DNA from: Bacillus sp. SB49
GTDB lineage: Bacteria; Bacillota; Bacilli; Bacillales; Halobacillaceae
Length of the DNA stretch: 64,000 nucleotides
Direction: 5' to 3'
Assembly: GCF_000469135.2 (NCBI RefSeq)
Contig: NZ_CP048117.1
Span: 611,001 to 675,000 of the forward strand
The position numbers and the translations under genes are program-made. Below are positions 10,533 to 24,137 of this stretch, piece after piece. The notes beneath the pieces are model-generated. The model searched no databases. It was not told the origin of the DNA and saw nothing but the letters and a program-made list of their open reading frames with translations. The number at the start of each line of letters is the position of its first letter. Positions within the stretch are counted from its first letter, which is position 1.

Positions 10533-10835
10533 ATGCAGATCGATAAACTGAGAGGGAAGACGCTTGATCAGCTGTTTGAAGCGGTGCTGTCCCTGCAGAA
10601 CCTCGAAGAATGCTATGAATTTTTTGATGATCTTGCAACAATGAATGAAGTCCAGTCCCTGGCACAACGGCTGGAAGTTGCCCGCATGCTGAGAGAAGGG
10701 TACACGTATCATAAAATTGAAACACAAACAGGAGCTTCCACAGCGACGATTTCTCGCGTGAAGCGCTGCTTGAACTATGGGAACGATGCCTACACGAAGG
10801 CACTCGACCGTGTTCAGGCGAAACATGTAGAATAA
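10533..10835 (+). CDS. yerC: YerC/YecD family TrpR-related protein
   Basis: A 100-residue helical protein of the Trp-repressor superfamily: KTLDQLFEAVLSLQNLEECYEFFDDL, then the helix-turn-helix ALAQRLEVARML..GYTYHKIETQTGASTATISRVKRCLNYG (read in two parts: SLAQRLEVARMLREG and TYHKIETQTGASTATI). Probably DNA-binding, target unknown. It follows yerB by 14 bases with AGGAGGG upstream and has its own terminator. Confidence 0.9.
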   Translation: MQIDKLRGKTLDQLFEAVLSLQNLEECYEFFDDLATMNEVQSLAQRLEVARMLREGYTYHKIETQTGASTATISRVKRCLNYGNDAYTKALDRVQAKHVE

Positions 10836-10844
10836 AGGAGAAAG

Positions 10845-10872
10845 GCTGCCGACAACCCGGCAGCTTTTTTTA
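10845..10872 (+). terminator. Terminator after yerC
   Basis: GCTGCCG - ACAA - CCGGCAGC hairpin followed by seven T. Ends the yerB-yerC unit. Confidence 0.88.
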
Positions 10873-10895
10873 TTCAAAAGGAGCAGGGATCAGTC

Positions 10896-11378
10896 ATGGA
10901 AATACGTAATGTCCGGAAGACGGACTTGGATTCGCTGATGACGATTGAAAGAGAAGGGTTTACAGAGGGAGAAGCTGCAACGAAGCAGGCAATGCTGGAA
11001 CGGATCCACTTAATTGCGGATACCTTTTTGGTAGCAGAAAAAGGAGGAGTCGTTCTAGGCTACATCAACGGCCCTGTCATAGACAACCCGTTCATTACAG
11101 ATGATTTGTTTGAAAGAATTACAACGAATCCATCGCGCGGAGGGTATCAGGCAATTCTCGGTGTCGCCGTTTCTGAACAAGCAAGAAGGCAGGGGATCGC
11201 TGCTTCCCTTTTCCATGAGATAGAGCGGCTGGCGAAGGAAAATGGAAGGGAGGGAGTCACCTTGACGTGCAAAGAAGAGCTGATATCTTTCTATGAGAAG
11301 CTTGGTTATGTCCATTGTGGAAGGTCAAATTCCGTCCATGGTGGAGTCGCGTGGTACAATCTGATAAAAAGGATGTAG
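10896..11378 (+). CDS. GNAT family N-acetyltransferase
   Basis: 160 residues with the GNAT fold order: MEIRNVRKTDLDSLMTIE at the start, VAEKGGVVLGYINGPV, then acetyl-CoA-binding motif A (ILGVAVSEQARRQGIAASL, an RxxGxA type P-loop) and motif B (ISFYEKLGYVHCGRSNS). This resembles the arylalkylamine-type branch by its FITDDLFE insertion. Acceptor unknown. RBS AAGGAG about 14 bases upstream. Confidence 0.88.
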   Translation: MEIRNVRKTDLDSLMTIEREGFTEGEAATKQAMLERIHLIADTFLVAEKGGVVLGYINGPVIDNPFITDDLFERITTNPSRGGYQAILGVAVSEQARRQGIAASLFHEIERLAKENGREGVTLTCKEELISFYEKLGYVHCGRSNSVHGGVAWYNLIKRM

Positions 11379-11449
11379 GGAGGTTCGCTCTCGTTCTTCT
11401 AACCTATTCCGGACAGGCATAGACTGTATTAGAGGAGGGGGACGGGGAG

Positions 11450-12046
11450 ATGAGAGAGATGTGGATAAAAGGGATGATGATCGTGATCGGGAGCTTGGTT
11501 CTATCCGTCGGTATCAACTTATTTCTCATCCCTGATCATGTGCTGGACGGGGGGATCATTGGTCTTGGTATGATTTTTAACTACATATGGGGACTGCAGG
11601 TCGGGCTGACGATAATTTGCTGCAGTATTCCCATCTTTCTGCTTGCCTGGTTCTTTTACCGTCCCTACTTCTATAACAGCCTCCATGGATTGTTGATCTC
11701 CTCTTTTTCCATTGATTTGTTCAGCGGTCTCCGCTTTTATCATCTGCCTCTCGACCCGGTGATCAGTTCGATCATCGGCGGGGCTCTTGTCGGGGGAGGA
11801 ATCGGGTTAATGCTCAGGCATCATACCAGTACCGGAGGGACCGACCTCCTTGCGCAGATGATTGCAGACTGGTTTAAAGTCAATGTCGGCTTTATCATTC
11901 TTCTGCTGGACGCCTTGATCATTGGGGCGAGCGGCTACCTGTTTTCCCTGGAAACGCTGCTCCTTTCGGCTATGACGATCATGAGTGTCGGTCTCGTCAC
12001 GATGTTGTTCACGTCATCCAGACTGCTGCCACACGTAATCAAGTAA
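11450..12046 (+). CDS. YitT-family membrane protein (lacks DUF2179 tail)
   Basis: 198 residues with five or six hydrophobic segments. Family marks are GINLFLIPDHVLDGGIIGLGMI near residue 22 and LMLRHHTSTGGTDLLAQMI near residue 123, the repeated PxxxxxGGxxG pattern of the YitT/DUF161 family. The C-terminal soluble DUF2179 domain of full-length YitT proteins is absent, so this is the short form. GAGGAGGGGG upstream gives a strong ribosome binding site. Function unknown. Confidence 0.8.
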   Translation: MREMWIKGMMIVIGSLVLSVGINLFLIPDHVLDGGIIGLGMIFNYIWGLQVGLTIICCSIPIFLLAWFFYRPYFYNSLHGLLISSFSIDLFSGLRFYHLPLDPVISSIIGGALVGGGIGLMLRHHTSTGGTDLLAQMIADWFKVNVGFIILLLDALIIGASGYLFSLETLLLSAMTIMSVGLVTMLFTSSRLLPHVIK

Positions 12047-12051
12047 ATCCA

Positions 12052-12193
12052 CCTTCCCATGAAGGGAAGGCTCACATAGTTTCCTTTCTTTTTACTTAAC
12101 CATCCAAAAAGGAAGGGATGGTTTCTTTTTTTATGACATAGAGCTTCCCGACAGCCTTTACAGCCGCCTCTTCTTTTAAGGGGCGGCTTTTTG
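12052..12193 (+). terminator. Tandem hairpins and terminators after the YitT-like gene
   Basis: Three hairpins in a row: CCTTCCC/GGGAAGG (12052-12070, no U tract), AACCATCC/GGGATGGTT followed by a T tract (12098-12132), and AGCCGCC/GGGCGGCT followed by TTTTT (12162-12193). The last two are proper intrinsic terminators isolating pcrB. Confidence 0.75.
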
Positions 12194-12299
12194 TATGTCC
12201 TGATGTCACGGAGTCGACAATTTTCCCTGTGGAAACACTCAACCCACGCTTCAAAATTTGCTATAATGAGTGAATGGATAACTGTTTTGGAGGACGGAA

Positions 12300-12989
12300 A
12301 TGTACAAAAAACGCTCGTGCCATCATATGTTCAAGCTTGACCCAAACAAAGATTTGTCGGAGGATGCGTTGAGGAAGGTCTGTACGTCGGGAACGGATGG
12401 GATCATCATCGGCGGAACGGATGGAGTGACTTTTGAGAATGTAACGGATCTTCAGGACCGGGTACAGCAGTATGATATAGCTGTGTATTTGGAAGTTTCC
12501 GATATTGAAGCGATTGCGCCGGGTTTTCAAAAATACTTGATCCCGATGGTGTTGAACAGCCAGGATAAGAAATGGATGATTGACGTGCAGCACCAGGCAA
12601 TTGTGGAATATGCGGATGCCATCGCTTGGGAGGATATGATGCCGGAAGGGTATTGTGTTCTCAATCCGGAGGCCAAAGTATTCCAGCGGACTAACTGCAC
12701 CATGCCGCAGGACAGAGATGTGCTTGCCTACGCAGAGATGGCGGAGCATATGTTCCGACTGCCGTTTTTTTATATGGAGTACAGCGGGATGTACGGCGAT
12801 CCTGATCTGGTTAGACAAGTATCAGAACGATTGGAAAAGACGTCGCTGATATACGGCGGGGGCATACGTTCGGCGGAACAGGCCGGAGAGATGGCATCCC
12901 ATGCCGATATCGTCGTCGTCGGTAATGTGATTTATGAAGATATGGAATCTGCTATCGGGACGGTCGAAGCAGTGAAAACAATACATTGA
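12300..12989 (+). CDS. pcrB: Heptaprenylglyceryl phosphate synthase PcrB
   Basis: TIM-barrel prenyltransferase that joins heptaprenyl diphosphate to sn-glycerol-1-phosphate. 229 residues. Family signatures: [62 protein letters not shown] and the phosphate-binding [16 protein letters not shown] / [19 protein letters not shown] lies at about 12261 and GGAGGA 5 bases before the ATG. Cotranscribed with pcrA, as in B. subtilis. Confidence 0.95.
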   Translation: MYKKRSCHHMFKLDPNKDLSEDALRKVCTSGTDGIIIGGTDGVTFENVTDLQDRVQQYDIAVYLEVSDIEAIAPGFQKYLIPMVLNSQDKKWMIDVQHQAIVEYADAIAWEDMMPEGYCVLNPEAKVFQRTNCTMPQDRDVLAYAEMAEHMFRLPFFYMEYSGMYGDPDLVRQVSERLEKTSLIYGGGIRSAEQAGEMASHADIVVVGNVIYEDMESAIGTVEAVKTIH

Positions 12990-13005
12990 AGGATGGTGGA
13001 CCCCT

Positions 13006-17257
<4,252 letters not shown>

Positions 17258-17318
17258 AGGAAGAACGTCATGGCCCGTGTCCGGGCCTGTCGCTTGTTAA
17301 AGATAAGGGAGTGGAAAC

Positions 17319-18464
17319 ATGAGGAAGATGCACGCACTATTGTTGAGTTCCGTTCTGTTTATGAGCGCGTGTACACCTGTATTTGATAATCAGGAAGAAG
17401 TCATTCAGGAGACGACAGACGAAACGAACAACCAGGCAGCAATTGTCCCGAACTACTCGATGTCCGACGAGGACTACCGGATGATTCTGACAGAAAGCAG
17501 CCCGAAAGTTTCATCAGCAAGAGGAATCACGACGAACCAGATGGGGAACCGGCTCGATATTGATGAATTTGAGAGCGGACTGCGCCGTCATTCCAAGGAA
17601 TATTACGATCCGGAGGATTATTATTTCCAGCCGGGACAGTACCTCACTGATCAGACATTGTTAGATTGGCTCAGCAGGAAGTCCGCTGATAAAGAAGAAG
17701 GCTTGAATCCGGAATTGAACGAAGATGAAGCATCGGAAGAGGATTTCCGTGAAAGCCCTCGGTACATTTCCAATATTATTGAGCAGGACTACTTAGTGCA
17801 GAAAGACGACAACGTCGTCGAACTGCAGGGTGTCACCATTGGTATCTCTCTCCGTACCGTTTATAAGTTCACAACGGAAGGAAAGAACTTCGAAGAGGAT
17901 CACTCCACTGAAGAGCTGCTTCAAAAAGGGAAAGAATATGCCGATGAAATCTTGACCCGCATACGTGCCAAAGAAGAGCTCAAGGATGTTCCTGTCGTCT
18001 TCGCTATTTACGAAGAAGAGGAAGCGAGTTCGAAAGTTCCCGGTAAGTTCCTTGCGAAGACCTATGTCAAAGGTTCTTCGGGTAGTGTCGGTAGCTGGGA
18101 TAATATCGACGAAGAACATGTCCTCTTCCCATCAAGTGAGGCAGAGAAGGAGCACTTCGATCAATCCCAGATTTTCTCTGAATTCCGTACGCAGGTATCG
18201 AATTACTTCCCTAACTTCGTCGGAATGATCGGAAATGGATTTTACAAAGACGGCGAACTGCATGATATTACCATCGAAATACCGATTCAATTCCAATCCG
18301 AATCGGAAGTGGTCGGATTTACGCAGTACGTGTATAGTCTTGTAAATGAGATGTTCCCGGACCACTACTCTGTGCAGGTGAACATTCATAGCCTGGACGA
18401 ACCGGAAAGCTTGATCGTTAAGAAAGCAGGAGACGAAGAGCCGTTTGTCCATGTCTACAAATAA
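17319..18464 (+). CDS. camS: CamS/YerH family lipoprotein
   Basis: 381 residues with lipoprotein signal MRKMHALLLSSVLFMSAC (lipobox MSAC). The family takes its name from the enterococcal/staphylococcal cAM373 pheromone precursor, in which the signal peptide carries the pheromone. The mature region begins acidic and low-complexity, then has the CamS-typical ISNIIEQDYL, VVELQGVTIGISLRTVYKF and DELHDITIEIPIQFQSE-like parts. AAGGGAG upstream. Last gene of the pcrB-pcrA-ligA-camS run; terminator follows. Confidence 0.9.
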   Translation: MRKMHALLLSSVLFMSACTPVFDNQEEVIQETTDETNNQAAIVPNYSMSDEDYRMILTESSPKVSSARGITTNQMGNRLDIDEFESGLRRHSKEYYDPEDYYFQPGQYLTDQTLLDWLSRKSADKEEGLNPELNEDEASEEDFRESPRYISNIIEQDYLVQKDDNVVELQGVTIGISLRTVYKFTTEGKNFEEDHSTEELLQKGKEYADEILTRIRAKEELKDVPVVFAIYEEEEASSKVPGKFLAKTYVKGSSGSVGSWDNIDEEHVLFPSSEAEKEHFDQSQIFSEFRTQVSNYFPNFVGMIGNGFYKDGELHDITIEIPIQFQSESEVVGFTQYVYSLVNEMFPDHYSVQVNIHSLDEPESLIVKKAGDEEPFVHVYK

Positions 18465-18473
18465 AGGAGAGCA

Positions 18474-18502
18474 ACCGTCCGGGTGTACCGGGCGGTTTTT
18501 TT
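18474..18502 (+). terminator. Terminator after camS
   Basis: ACCGTCC/GGGCGGT stem (one G-U pair) with GGTGTACC loop, followed by seven T. Confidence 0.8.
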
Positions 18503-18550
18503 GTTCCTTCTGTTCCTTTTAAACCCCTACACACTATGCTAAAATATGGA

Positions 18551-18564
18551 TGGAAACGCTTGAA
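18551..18564 (+). promoter_or_regulatory. Possible CcpA (cre) site upstream of the P5C dehydrogenase gene
   Basis: TGGAAACGCTTGAA resembles the cre consensus except at the penultimate position. It lies about 65 bases before the gene for a proline catabolic enzyme, where carbon repression would make sense. Single weak match; low confidence. Confidence 0.3.
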
Positions 18565-18627
18565 GTGTTAATTTTCAAACAATTATAAAGCGTGCGACCT
18601 ATTTAATCTCAAGGAGGCGGTTTAAGT

Positions 18628-20178
18628 ATGGTAGTCCCGTACAAGCATGAACCATTCACGGATTTCACGGTGGAAGAAAATCGGAAAGCGCTGCAATCTG
18701 CCATCAAGCAGGTAGAAGCGGACCTTGGGAAAGAGTATCCGCTGATTATCGGCGGCGAGCGGATCATGACAGATGACAAGATCAAAGTCGTGAACCCGGC
18801 AGATAAGAAAGAAGTCATCGGATATGTTTCTAAGGCGAACCAGGAACTTGCAGAAAAAGCACATAAAGCAGCGGACGAAACGTTCCAGTGGTGGAGAAAG
18901 ACGAAAGCGCAGTTCCGTGCGGATATCCTGTTCCGTGCCGCGGCAATCGTCCGCCGCCGTAAGCATGAATTTACGGCGCACTTAGTCAAAGAAGGCGGAA
19001 AACCGTGGAAAGAAGCGGATGCCGATACGGCCGAAGCGATTGACTTCCTCGAATTTTATGGACGTCAAATGCTGGAAATTGATAAAGGCGTGGAGATCAA
19101 CTCCCGACCGATCGAGAACAACCGGTTCCATTACATACCACTCGGCGTCGGTGTCGTCATTTCTCCATGGAACTTCCTGTTCGCCATCATGTGCGGGACG
19201 ACGGTCGCAGCGATGGTTTCGGGGAATACGGTCCTTCTCAAGCCTGCCAGCGCGACGCCGGTCATCGCTTATAAGATGATGGAGGTACTTGAAGAGGCGG
19301 GACTTCCGAACGGCGTGATCAACTATGTTCCGGGCAGCGGAAAGGAAGTCGGGGACTACCTTGTCGATCATCCACGGACACGCTTTATCAGCTTCACGGG
19401 TTCCAGGGAAGTCGGTACCCGGATATTTGAGCGAGCGGCCAAGGTCCATGACGGTCAGCAGTGGCTGAAGCGTACGATCATTGAAATGGGAGGCAAGGAT
19501 ACGATCGTTGTGGATAAGGAGGCGGATCTTGAGCTTGCCGCTGATGCCATCACTTATTCTGCCTTCGGGTTCTCCGGACAGAAATGTTCCGCATGCTCCC
19601 GGGTCGTCGCACATGAAGAAATCTATGATGAACTCTTGGACAGAGTCGTTCAGAAGACGAAGGAAGAAGTGAATTACGGCAACCCGACTGATAACAGCAA
19701 CTACATGGGTCCGGTCATTGATCAGGGAGCCTACGATAAGATCTTGGAATACATCGGTATCGGGAAAGAGGAAGGAAAGCTGATGACAGGAGGCAAGGGA
19801 GACGATTCTAAAGGGTGGTTCGTCGCACCGACCGTCTTTGCCGATCTCGCACCGGATTCCCGGATCATGCAGGAGGAAATCTTCGGTCCTGTCGTCGGTT
19901 TCACGAAAGCTTCGTCGTTCGATGAAGCTCTCGATATTGCCAACAATACGGACTATGGCCTTACAGGCGCCGTTATTTCCAATAACCGGGAACATATAGA
20001 AAAAGCACGCGAGGATTTCCATGTCGGAAACCTGTACTTCAACCGCGGCTGCACCGCTGCGATTGTCGGATATCATCCGTTCGGCGGATTCAACATGTCC
20101 GGAACCGACTCCAAAGCAGGCGGACCGGACTACTTAATCCACCATATGCAGGGTAAAACGACATCGGAAATGCTCTAA
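18628..20178 (+). CDS. pruA: L-glutamate gamma-semialdehyde (P5C) dehydrogenase
   Basis: 516-residue aldehyde dehydrogenase of the RocA/PruA type that oxidises glutamate semialdehyde from proline or arginine to glutamate with NAD. Key features: the FxxExxN-type IRNs near the start ([15 protein letters not shown]), SPWNFLFAI, cofactor-binding [15 protein letters not shown], catalytic Glu in [12 protein letters not shown], catalytic Cys in [14 protein letters not shown], and the PEEPFGP-like [22 protein letters not shown] upstream. Next to the proline symporter gene, giving a proline-utilisation pair; no proline dehydrogenase is in the window. Confidence 0.93.
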   Translation: MVVPYKHEPFTDFTVEENRKALQSAIKQVEADLGKEYPLIIGGERIMTDDKIKVVNPADKKEVIGYVSKANQELAEKAHKAADETFQWWRKTKAQFRADILFRAAAIVRRRKHEFTAHLVKEGGKPWKEADADTAEAIDFLEFYGRQMLEIDKGVEINSRPIENNRFHYIPLGVGVVISPWNFLFAIMCGTTVAAMVSGNTVLLKPASATPVIAYKMMEVLEEAGLPNGVINYVPGSGKEVGDYLVDHPRTRFISFTGSREVGTRIFERAAKVHDGQQWLKRTIIEMGGKDTIVVDKEADLELAADAITYSAFGFSGQKCSACSRVVAHEEIYDELLDRVVQKTKEEVNYGNPTDNSNYMGPVIDQGAYDKILEYIGIGKEEGKLMTGGKGDDSKGWFVAPTVFADLAPDSRIMQEEIFGPVVGFTKASSFDEALDIANNTDYGLTGAVISNNREHIEKAREDFHVGNLYFNRGCTAAIVGYHPFGGFNMSGTDSKAGGPDYLIHHMQGKTTSEML

Positions 20179-20184
20179 ATAGAC

Positions 20185-20228
20185 AAACCCCTTTTTCCTG
20201 ATGCAGGAGGAAAAAGGGGTTTCATTAT
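20185..20228 (+). terminator. Terminator after pruA
   Basis: AAACCCCTTTTTCCT / AGGAAAAAGGGGTTT stem with a GATGC loop, then TCATTATTTT. Perfect long stem. Confidence 0.82.
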
Positions 20229-20368
20229 TTTGCGAAAAAGGAACATACTATTCGTATGTCCTGTTACAGATTGGTGTCGTTTGTGACAGAAACATGAAAA
20301 ATAATTAAAAAACTTTTGTGAATGTTTATTACTTCAAACACCTATATATGTATATCTATTCGTATTTA

Positions 20369-20384
20369 GTGAATATTTATTCAC
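20369..20384. promoter_or_regulatory. Perfect inverted repeat upstream of the symporter gene (operator candidate)
   Basis: GTGAATATTTATTCAC, a 6-4-6 perfect palindrome 23 bases upstream of the predicted -35 box. A related half-conserved copy (GTGAATGTTTATTAC) lies at 20318-20332. Spacing does not fit a CRP/FNR site (N8, not N6). The regulator is unknown. Confidence 0.4.
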
Positions 20385-20406
20385 AATAGGTAAATTATAT
20401 CAATTT

Positions 20407-20435
20407 TTGCAATGTTCAAACAAAAGTTATATGAT
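20407..20435 (+). promoter_or_regulatory. Sigma-A type promoter for the small ORF and proline symporter
   Basis: TTGCAA, 17 bases, TATGAT. It leaves a leader of about 100 bases before the GTG of the 41-residue ORF at 20541. The rest of the 20229-20540 stretch is AT-rich and non-coding apart from the operator-like repeats. Confidence 0.6.
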
Positions 20436-20540
20436 ATAGTTGTACCTGCATTTGGATTTTTCGATGGAATTCAACAGGAGAATCCGACAAACGGTATGGT
20501 TGTATAGAGTTGTATATTACAGTTTTGGGAGGTGATCGAC

Positions 20541-20666
20541 GTGTTGGAACTCGCTGCAGCATCATCCGTAACAATTTCCGGGGCAACGTGGTTCTGGTTA
20601 TTTGTCCCAATGCCATTACTAATCATTCTATCCATCATTACACTATTCACTGAAAGGAGCGAATAA
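20541..20666 (+). CDS. Small membrane protein (41 aa) preceding the symporter, probable symporter accessory subunit
   Basis: GTG start with a perfect GGAGGTGATC upstream. Encodes MLELAAASSVTISG, a hydrophobic span (WFWLFVPMPLLIILSIITLF) and TERSE. It ends 6 bases before the symporter ATG, and the symporter's ribosome binding site (AAAGGAGCG) lies within its last codons, so translation is coupled. Tiny proteins of this kind next to sodium-solute symporters are annotated as small accessory proteins; that assignment here is from context and layout only. Confidence 0.65.
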   Translation: MLELAAASSVTISGATWFWLFVPMPLLIILSIITLFTERSE

Positions 20667-20672
20667 CAAAAC

Positions 20673-22184
20673 ATGAGTACTGCTACGTTAATAACATTCA
20701 TCGTCTATTTGATCGGTATGCTGGGAATTGGTTTCGCCGCATATCGTCTAACAAGTGATTTATCCGACTACGTGTTAGGTGGTCGTCGTCTGGGGCCGGG
20801 AGTTGCCGCCTTATCCGCCGGAGCCTCCGATATGAGTGGCTGGCTGCTGCTGGGTCTGCCTGGAGCTATTTATGCATCCGGTTTATCGGAAGCGTGGATC
20901 GGAGTAGGTCTTGCTATCGGTGCCTATTTGAACTGGCAATTCGTTGCCCGTAAACTTCGTGTCTTCACAGAGGTGGCGGACGATTCCATTACGGTTCCCG
21001 ACTATTTGGAGAATCGTTTCCAGGATAAATCCCATACATTACGAGTCATTTCCGCAGCTGTTATCCTTTTATTCTTCACCTTCTACACATCTTCCGGTAT
21101 GGTTGCCGGGGCGAAGCTGTTTGAAGCTTCCTTCAACATTGACTACACAACAGCACTATGGATCGGTGCAGTCGTCACCATCTCTTATACCTTCTTAGGC
21201 GGTTTCCTTGCCGTCAGCTGGACGGACTTCGTTCAAGGGATCTTGATGTTCCTTGCATTGATTGCCGTACCGATCGTAGCCGTATCCGAACTGGGCGGCT
21301 GGGATAAAGCGACAGATGCTGTCGCTCAAATCGATCCGACACACCTGAACATGGTTCAAGGCGTAGGCGCGATGGCTATTATTTCTTCTCTTGCCTGGGG
21401 ACTCGGCTACTTCGGTCAGCCGCACATCCTTGTCCGCTTTATGGCCCTTCGTTCACCGAAAGACGTTCCGAAAGCGCGTTTCATCGGAATGGGTTGGATG
21501 ATCCTTGGTCTTTACGGAGCAATCTTCACGGGTCTGTTCGGACTTGCTTACATTAATACAGCAGATGTTACGGATCTATCCACCTTTAATGCAGAAGTTA
21601 TGACAGAAGGCGGCATTCAGATGCTTGCCGACTCTGAGAAGATCTTCATCACCTTCTCTCAAATTCTGTTCCATCCGATCATTGCAGGTATCCTGCTTGC
21701 AGCGATCTTGTCTGCAATCATGAGTACCATTGACTCTCAGCTGCTTGTATCTTCTTCTGCACTGGCGGAGGACTTCTATAAAGCACTGTTCCGTCCAAAC
21801 GCGACGGAGAAAGAATTGGTTTGGATCGGTCGTATCGCAGTAGCGGGTATCGCTCTTATTGCGATTCTGCTTGCCGGAAATCCGGACAGCACGGTCCTTG
21901 ATCTCGTATCTTATGCATGGGCAGGATTCGGCGCCGCCTTCGGTCCGATCATCATCCTGTCTCTGTTCTGGAAAGGCATCACCCGTAACGGGGCGCTCAC
22001 CGGTATGATCGTCGGTGCTGTCGTAGTCGTTGTCTGGGCTGATGTACTGAACGGCGGTATTTTCGAGCTCTACGAACTCGTACCAGGATTCATCCTGAGT
22101 GCTCTTGCAACCATTGTTGTAAGTATGTTCGGGAACCCGCCGGCCAACGCAGAAGAATTCTTCGAAGAAGCGAAGAAGCATTAA
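20673..22184 (+). CDS. putP: Sodium/proline symporter (PutP/OpuE type)
   Basis: 503-residue SSS-family transporter with about 13 transmembrane segments. Family motifs: YVLGGRRLGPGVAALSAGASDMSGWLLLGLPG near the N-terminus (Na+ and proline site in TM2), SAVILLFFTFYTSSGMVAGAK, GYFGQPHILVRFMA and ILAAILSAIMSTIDSQLLVSSSALAEDFY. In B. subtilis the osmotically induced proline transporter OpuE occupies the same place next to gatCAB, so this could be an osmoprotective OpuE ortholog as well as, or instead of, a catabolic PutP; the pruA neighbour favours catabolism. Confidence 0.93.
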   Translation: MSTATLITFIVYLIGMLGIGFAAYRLTSDLSDYVLGGRRLGPGVAALSAGASDMSGWLLLGLPGAIYASGLSEAWIGVGLAIGAYLNWQFVARKLRVFTEVADDSITVPDYLENRFQDKSHTLRVISAAVILLFFTFYTSSGMVAGAKLFEASFNIDYTTALWIGAVVTISYTFLGGFLAVSWTDFVQGILMFLALIAVPIVAVSELGGWDKATDAVAQIDPTHLNMVQGVGAMAIISSLAWGLGYFGQPHILVRFMALRSPKDVPKARFIGMGWMILGLYGAIFTGLFGLAYINTADVTDLSTFNAEVMTEGGIQMLADSEKIFITFSQILFHPIIAGILLAAILSAIMSTIDSQLLVSSSALAEDFYKALFRPNATEKELVWIGRIAVAGIALIAILLAGNPDSTVLDLVSYAWAGFGAAFGPIIILSLFWKGITRNGALTGMIVGAVVVVVWADVLNGGIFELYELVPGFILSALATIVVSMFGNPPANAEEFFEEAKKH

Positions 22185-22196
22185 TAAAACCAAAGG

Positions 22197-22225
22197 TCCC
22201 CGGCAATGTGCCGGGGGTTTTTTTA
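22197..22225 (+). terminator. Terminator after the proline symporter gene
   Basis: TCCCCGGCA - ATG - TGCCGGGGG stem followed by seven T. Confidence 0.88.
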
Positions 22226-22299
22226 TTCCTGTCTTCCTTATTGGAGAAAAGACATGGATGGGGCCGGTATGTTAAGATAAGAAAGATGTGCAACGAACG

Positions 22300-22329
22300 T
22301 TGATAATTGATTCGAATCTTTGGTATGAT
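22300..22329 (+). promoter_or_regulatory. Sigma-A type promoter for gatCAB
   Basis: TTGATA, 18 bases, TATGAT, placed about 36 bases before the gatC ATG. Confidence 0.6.
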
Positions 22330-22364
22330 CATATATTATGTGAGATCGAAATGGAGGTCGCATT

Positions 22365-22655
22365 ATGTCTAGAATCAGTAAAGAAGAAGTGAAGCACGTC
22401 GCGAATCTTGCGCGTCTGGCGATCACGGATGAAGAAGCAACGACATTCTCTAAGCAGCTGGATGATATCATCACCTATGCAGAGCAATTGAATGAATTAG
22501 ATACAACCGGTGTAGAACCGACGACGCACGTTCTTGACCTGAAGAACGTACTTCGCAAGGACGAGCCGAAGAAATGGATTACACAAGAGGAAGCGCTGAA
22601 GAACGCACCGGACCACCAGGATGGTCAGTTCAAAGTGCCATCCATATTGGAATAA
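22365..22655 (+). CDS. gatC: Asp-tRNA(Asn)/Glu-tRNA(Gln) amidotransferase subunit C
   Basis: 96 residues; GatC stabilises the GatA-GatB complex that amidates Glu-tRNA(Gln) and Asp-tRNA(Asn). Signature: [22 protein letters not shown], then the belt segment [20 protein letters not shown] and the C-terminal [14 protein letters not shown] is positioned 6 bases upstream of the ATG. First gene of gatCAB. Confidence 0.96.
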   Translation: MSRISKEEVKHVANLARLAITDEEATTFSKQLDDIITYAEQLNELDTTGVEPTTHVLDLKNVLRKDEPKKWITQEEALKNAPDHQDGQFKVPSILE

Positions 22656-22667
22656 GGAGGTACGACG

Positions 22668-24137
22668 ATGTCTTTATTTGAGTTTTCACTACGTGAGCTT
22701 CAAGAGAAGCTACATAACAAGGAAATCACAGTCACGGATCTAGTAGAAGAATCCTACAAGCGCATTGATGAAGTGGACGGGGAAGTCCAGGCGTTCATCA
22801 CGTTGAATAAAGAAGCAGCGAAAGCGCAGGCGGCGGCACTGGACAAAGAGCAGGGGAACAGTGACGCGGCTCTCTTCGGTCTGCCGATCGGTGTGAAAGA
22901 CAACATCGTGACGAAAGGTCTGCGCACGACGGCGGGAAGTCAGATCCTTTCTAACTTTGAGGACCCATTGTATGATGCGACGGTCGTCAACAAACTGAAC
23001 GATGCAAAAGCCGTCACCATCGGGAAACTGAACATGGACGAATTCGCGATGGGTTCTTCCAATGAGAACTCCAGCTACGCATCTGCTCGTAACCCTTGGA
23101 ACACGGATTACGTACCGGGTGGTTCCAGTGGTGGATCTGCAGCCTCTGTAGCGGCAGGAGAAGTTCCCTATTCTCTAGGGTCTGATACCGGCGGATCCAT
23201 CCGTCAGCCGGCAGCTTACTGTGGTGTCGTCGGTCTTAAGCCGACATACGGCCGTGTTTCCCGTTTCGGATTGATCGCATTTGCGTCTTCCCTTGACCAA
23301 ATCGGTCCGATCACCAGAAACGTCGAAGACAATGCTTTCCTTCTGGAAACTATTGCAGGCTACGACAAAATGGACTCCACGTCTGCCAATGTAGACGTTC
23401 CGAAATATACCGAATCTTTGACAGGCGATGTCAAAGGTTTGAAGATCGCTGTTCCAAAAGAATACCTTTCTGAAGGTGTAGCACCGGAAGTGAAGGAAGC
23501 GGTCCAAGCTGCTTTGAAAGAGTATGAAAAGATGGGTGCGACATGGGAGGAAGTTTCCCTGCCACACTCGAAATATGCTTTGTCTACGTACTACCTGCTT
23601 TCTTCTTCGGAAGCATCTGCCAACCTGGCCCGCTTTGACGGAGTCCGTTACGGTAAGCGTGCAGAAGACGCAGAAACGATGCTTGACATGTTCATGCGCT
23701 CCCGCTCGGAAGGCTTCGGGGACGAAGTGAAGCGCCGGATCATGCTCGGAACGTTCGCGCTCAGCTCCGGTTACTATGATGCGTATTACAAGAAAGCCCA
23801 ACAAGTCCGTACGTTGATCAAAAACGATTTTGAGAAAGTGTTCGAAGAATATGATGTGATCGTCGGACCGACGACTCCGACTCCTGCCTTTAAAGTAGGG
23901 GACAAAGTCGACGACCCGATGACGATGTATGCCAACGATATTCTGACAATCCCTGTCAACCTTGCCGGCGTACCGGGAATCTCCATTCCTTGCGGCTTCT
24001 CCAGCGAGGGACTTCCAATCGGTCTGCAGATCATCGGGAAACACTTCGACGAAAGCACCGTTTACCGTGCAGCCCACGCCTTTGAGCAGGCGACAGAATT
24101 CCATAAACAACGCCCGTCCCTTGGAGGTGCGCGCTAA
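22668..24137 (+). CDS. gatA: Asp/Glu-tRNA amidotransferase subunit A (amidase)
   Basis: 489-residue glutamine amidase releasing ammonia for GatB. Ser-cisSer-Lys triad visible: lysine in [10 protein letters not shown] (residue about 78), the glycine-serine block [32 protein letters not shown] (quoted here in parts: [11 protein letters not shown] and [12 protein letters not shown]). C-terminal [15 protein letters not shown] is typical. AAGGAGG upstream. Stop and gatB start share one base (TAATG). Confidence 0.96.
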   Translation: MSLFEFSLRELQEKLHNKEITVTDLVEESYKRIDEVDGEVQAFITLNKEAAKAQAAALDKEQGNSDAALFGLPIGVKDNIVTKGLRTTAGSQILSNFEDPLYDATVVNKLNDAKAVTIGKLNMDEFAMGSSNENSSYASARNPWNTDYVPGGSSGGSAASVAAGEVPYSLGSDTGGSIRQPAAYCGVVGLKPTYGRVSRFGLIAFASSLDQIGPITRNVEDNAFLLETIAGYDKMDSTSANVDVPKYTESLTGDVKGLKIAVPKEYLSEGVAPEVKEAVQAALKEYEKMGATWEEVSLPHSKYALSTYYLLSSSEASANLARFDGVRYGKRAEDAETMLDMFMRSRSEGFGDEVKRRIMLGTFALSSGYYDAYYKKAQQVRTLIKNDFEKVFEEYDVIVGPTTPTPAFKVGDKVDDPMTMYANDILTIPVNLAGVPGISIPCGFSSEGLPIGLQIIGKHFDESTVYRAAHAFEQATEFHKQRPSLGGAR

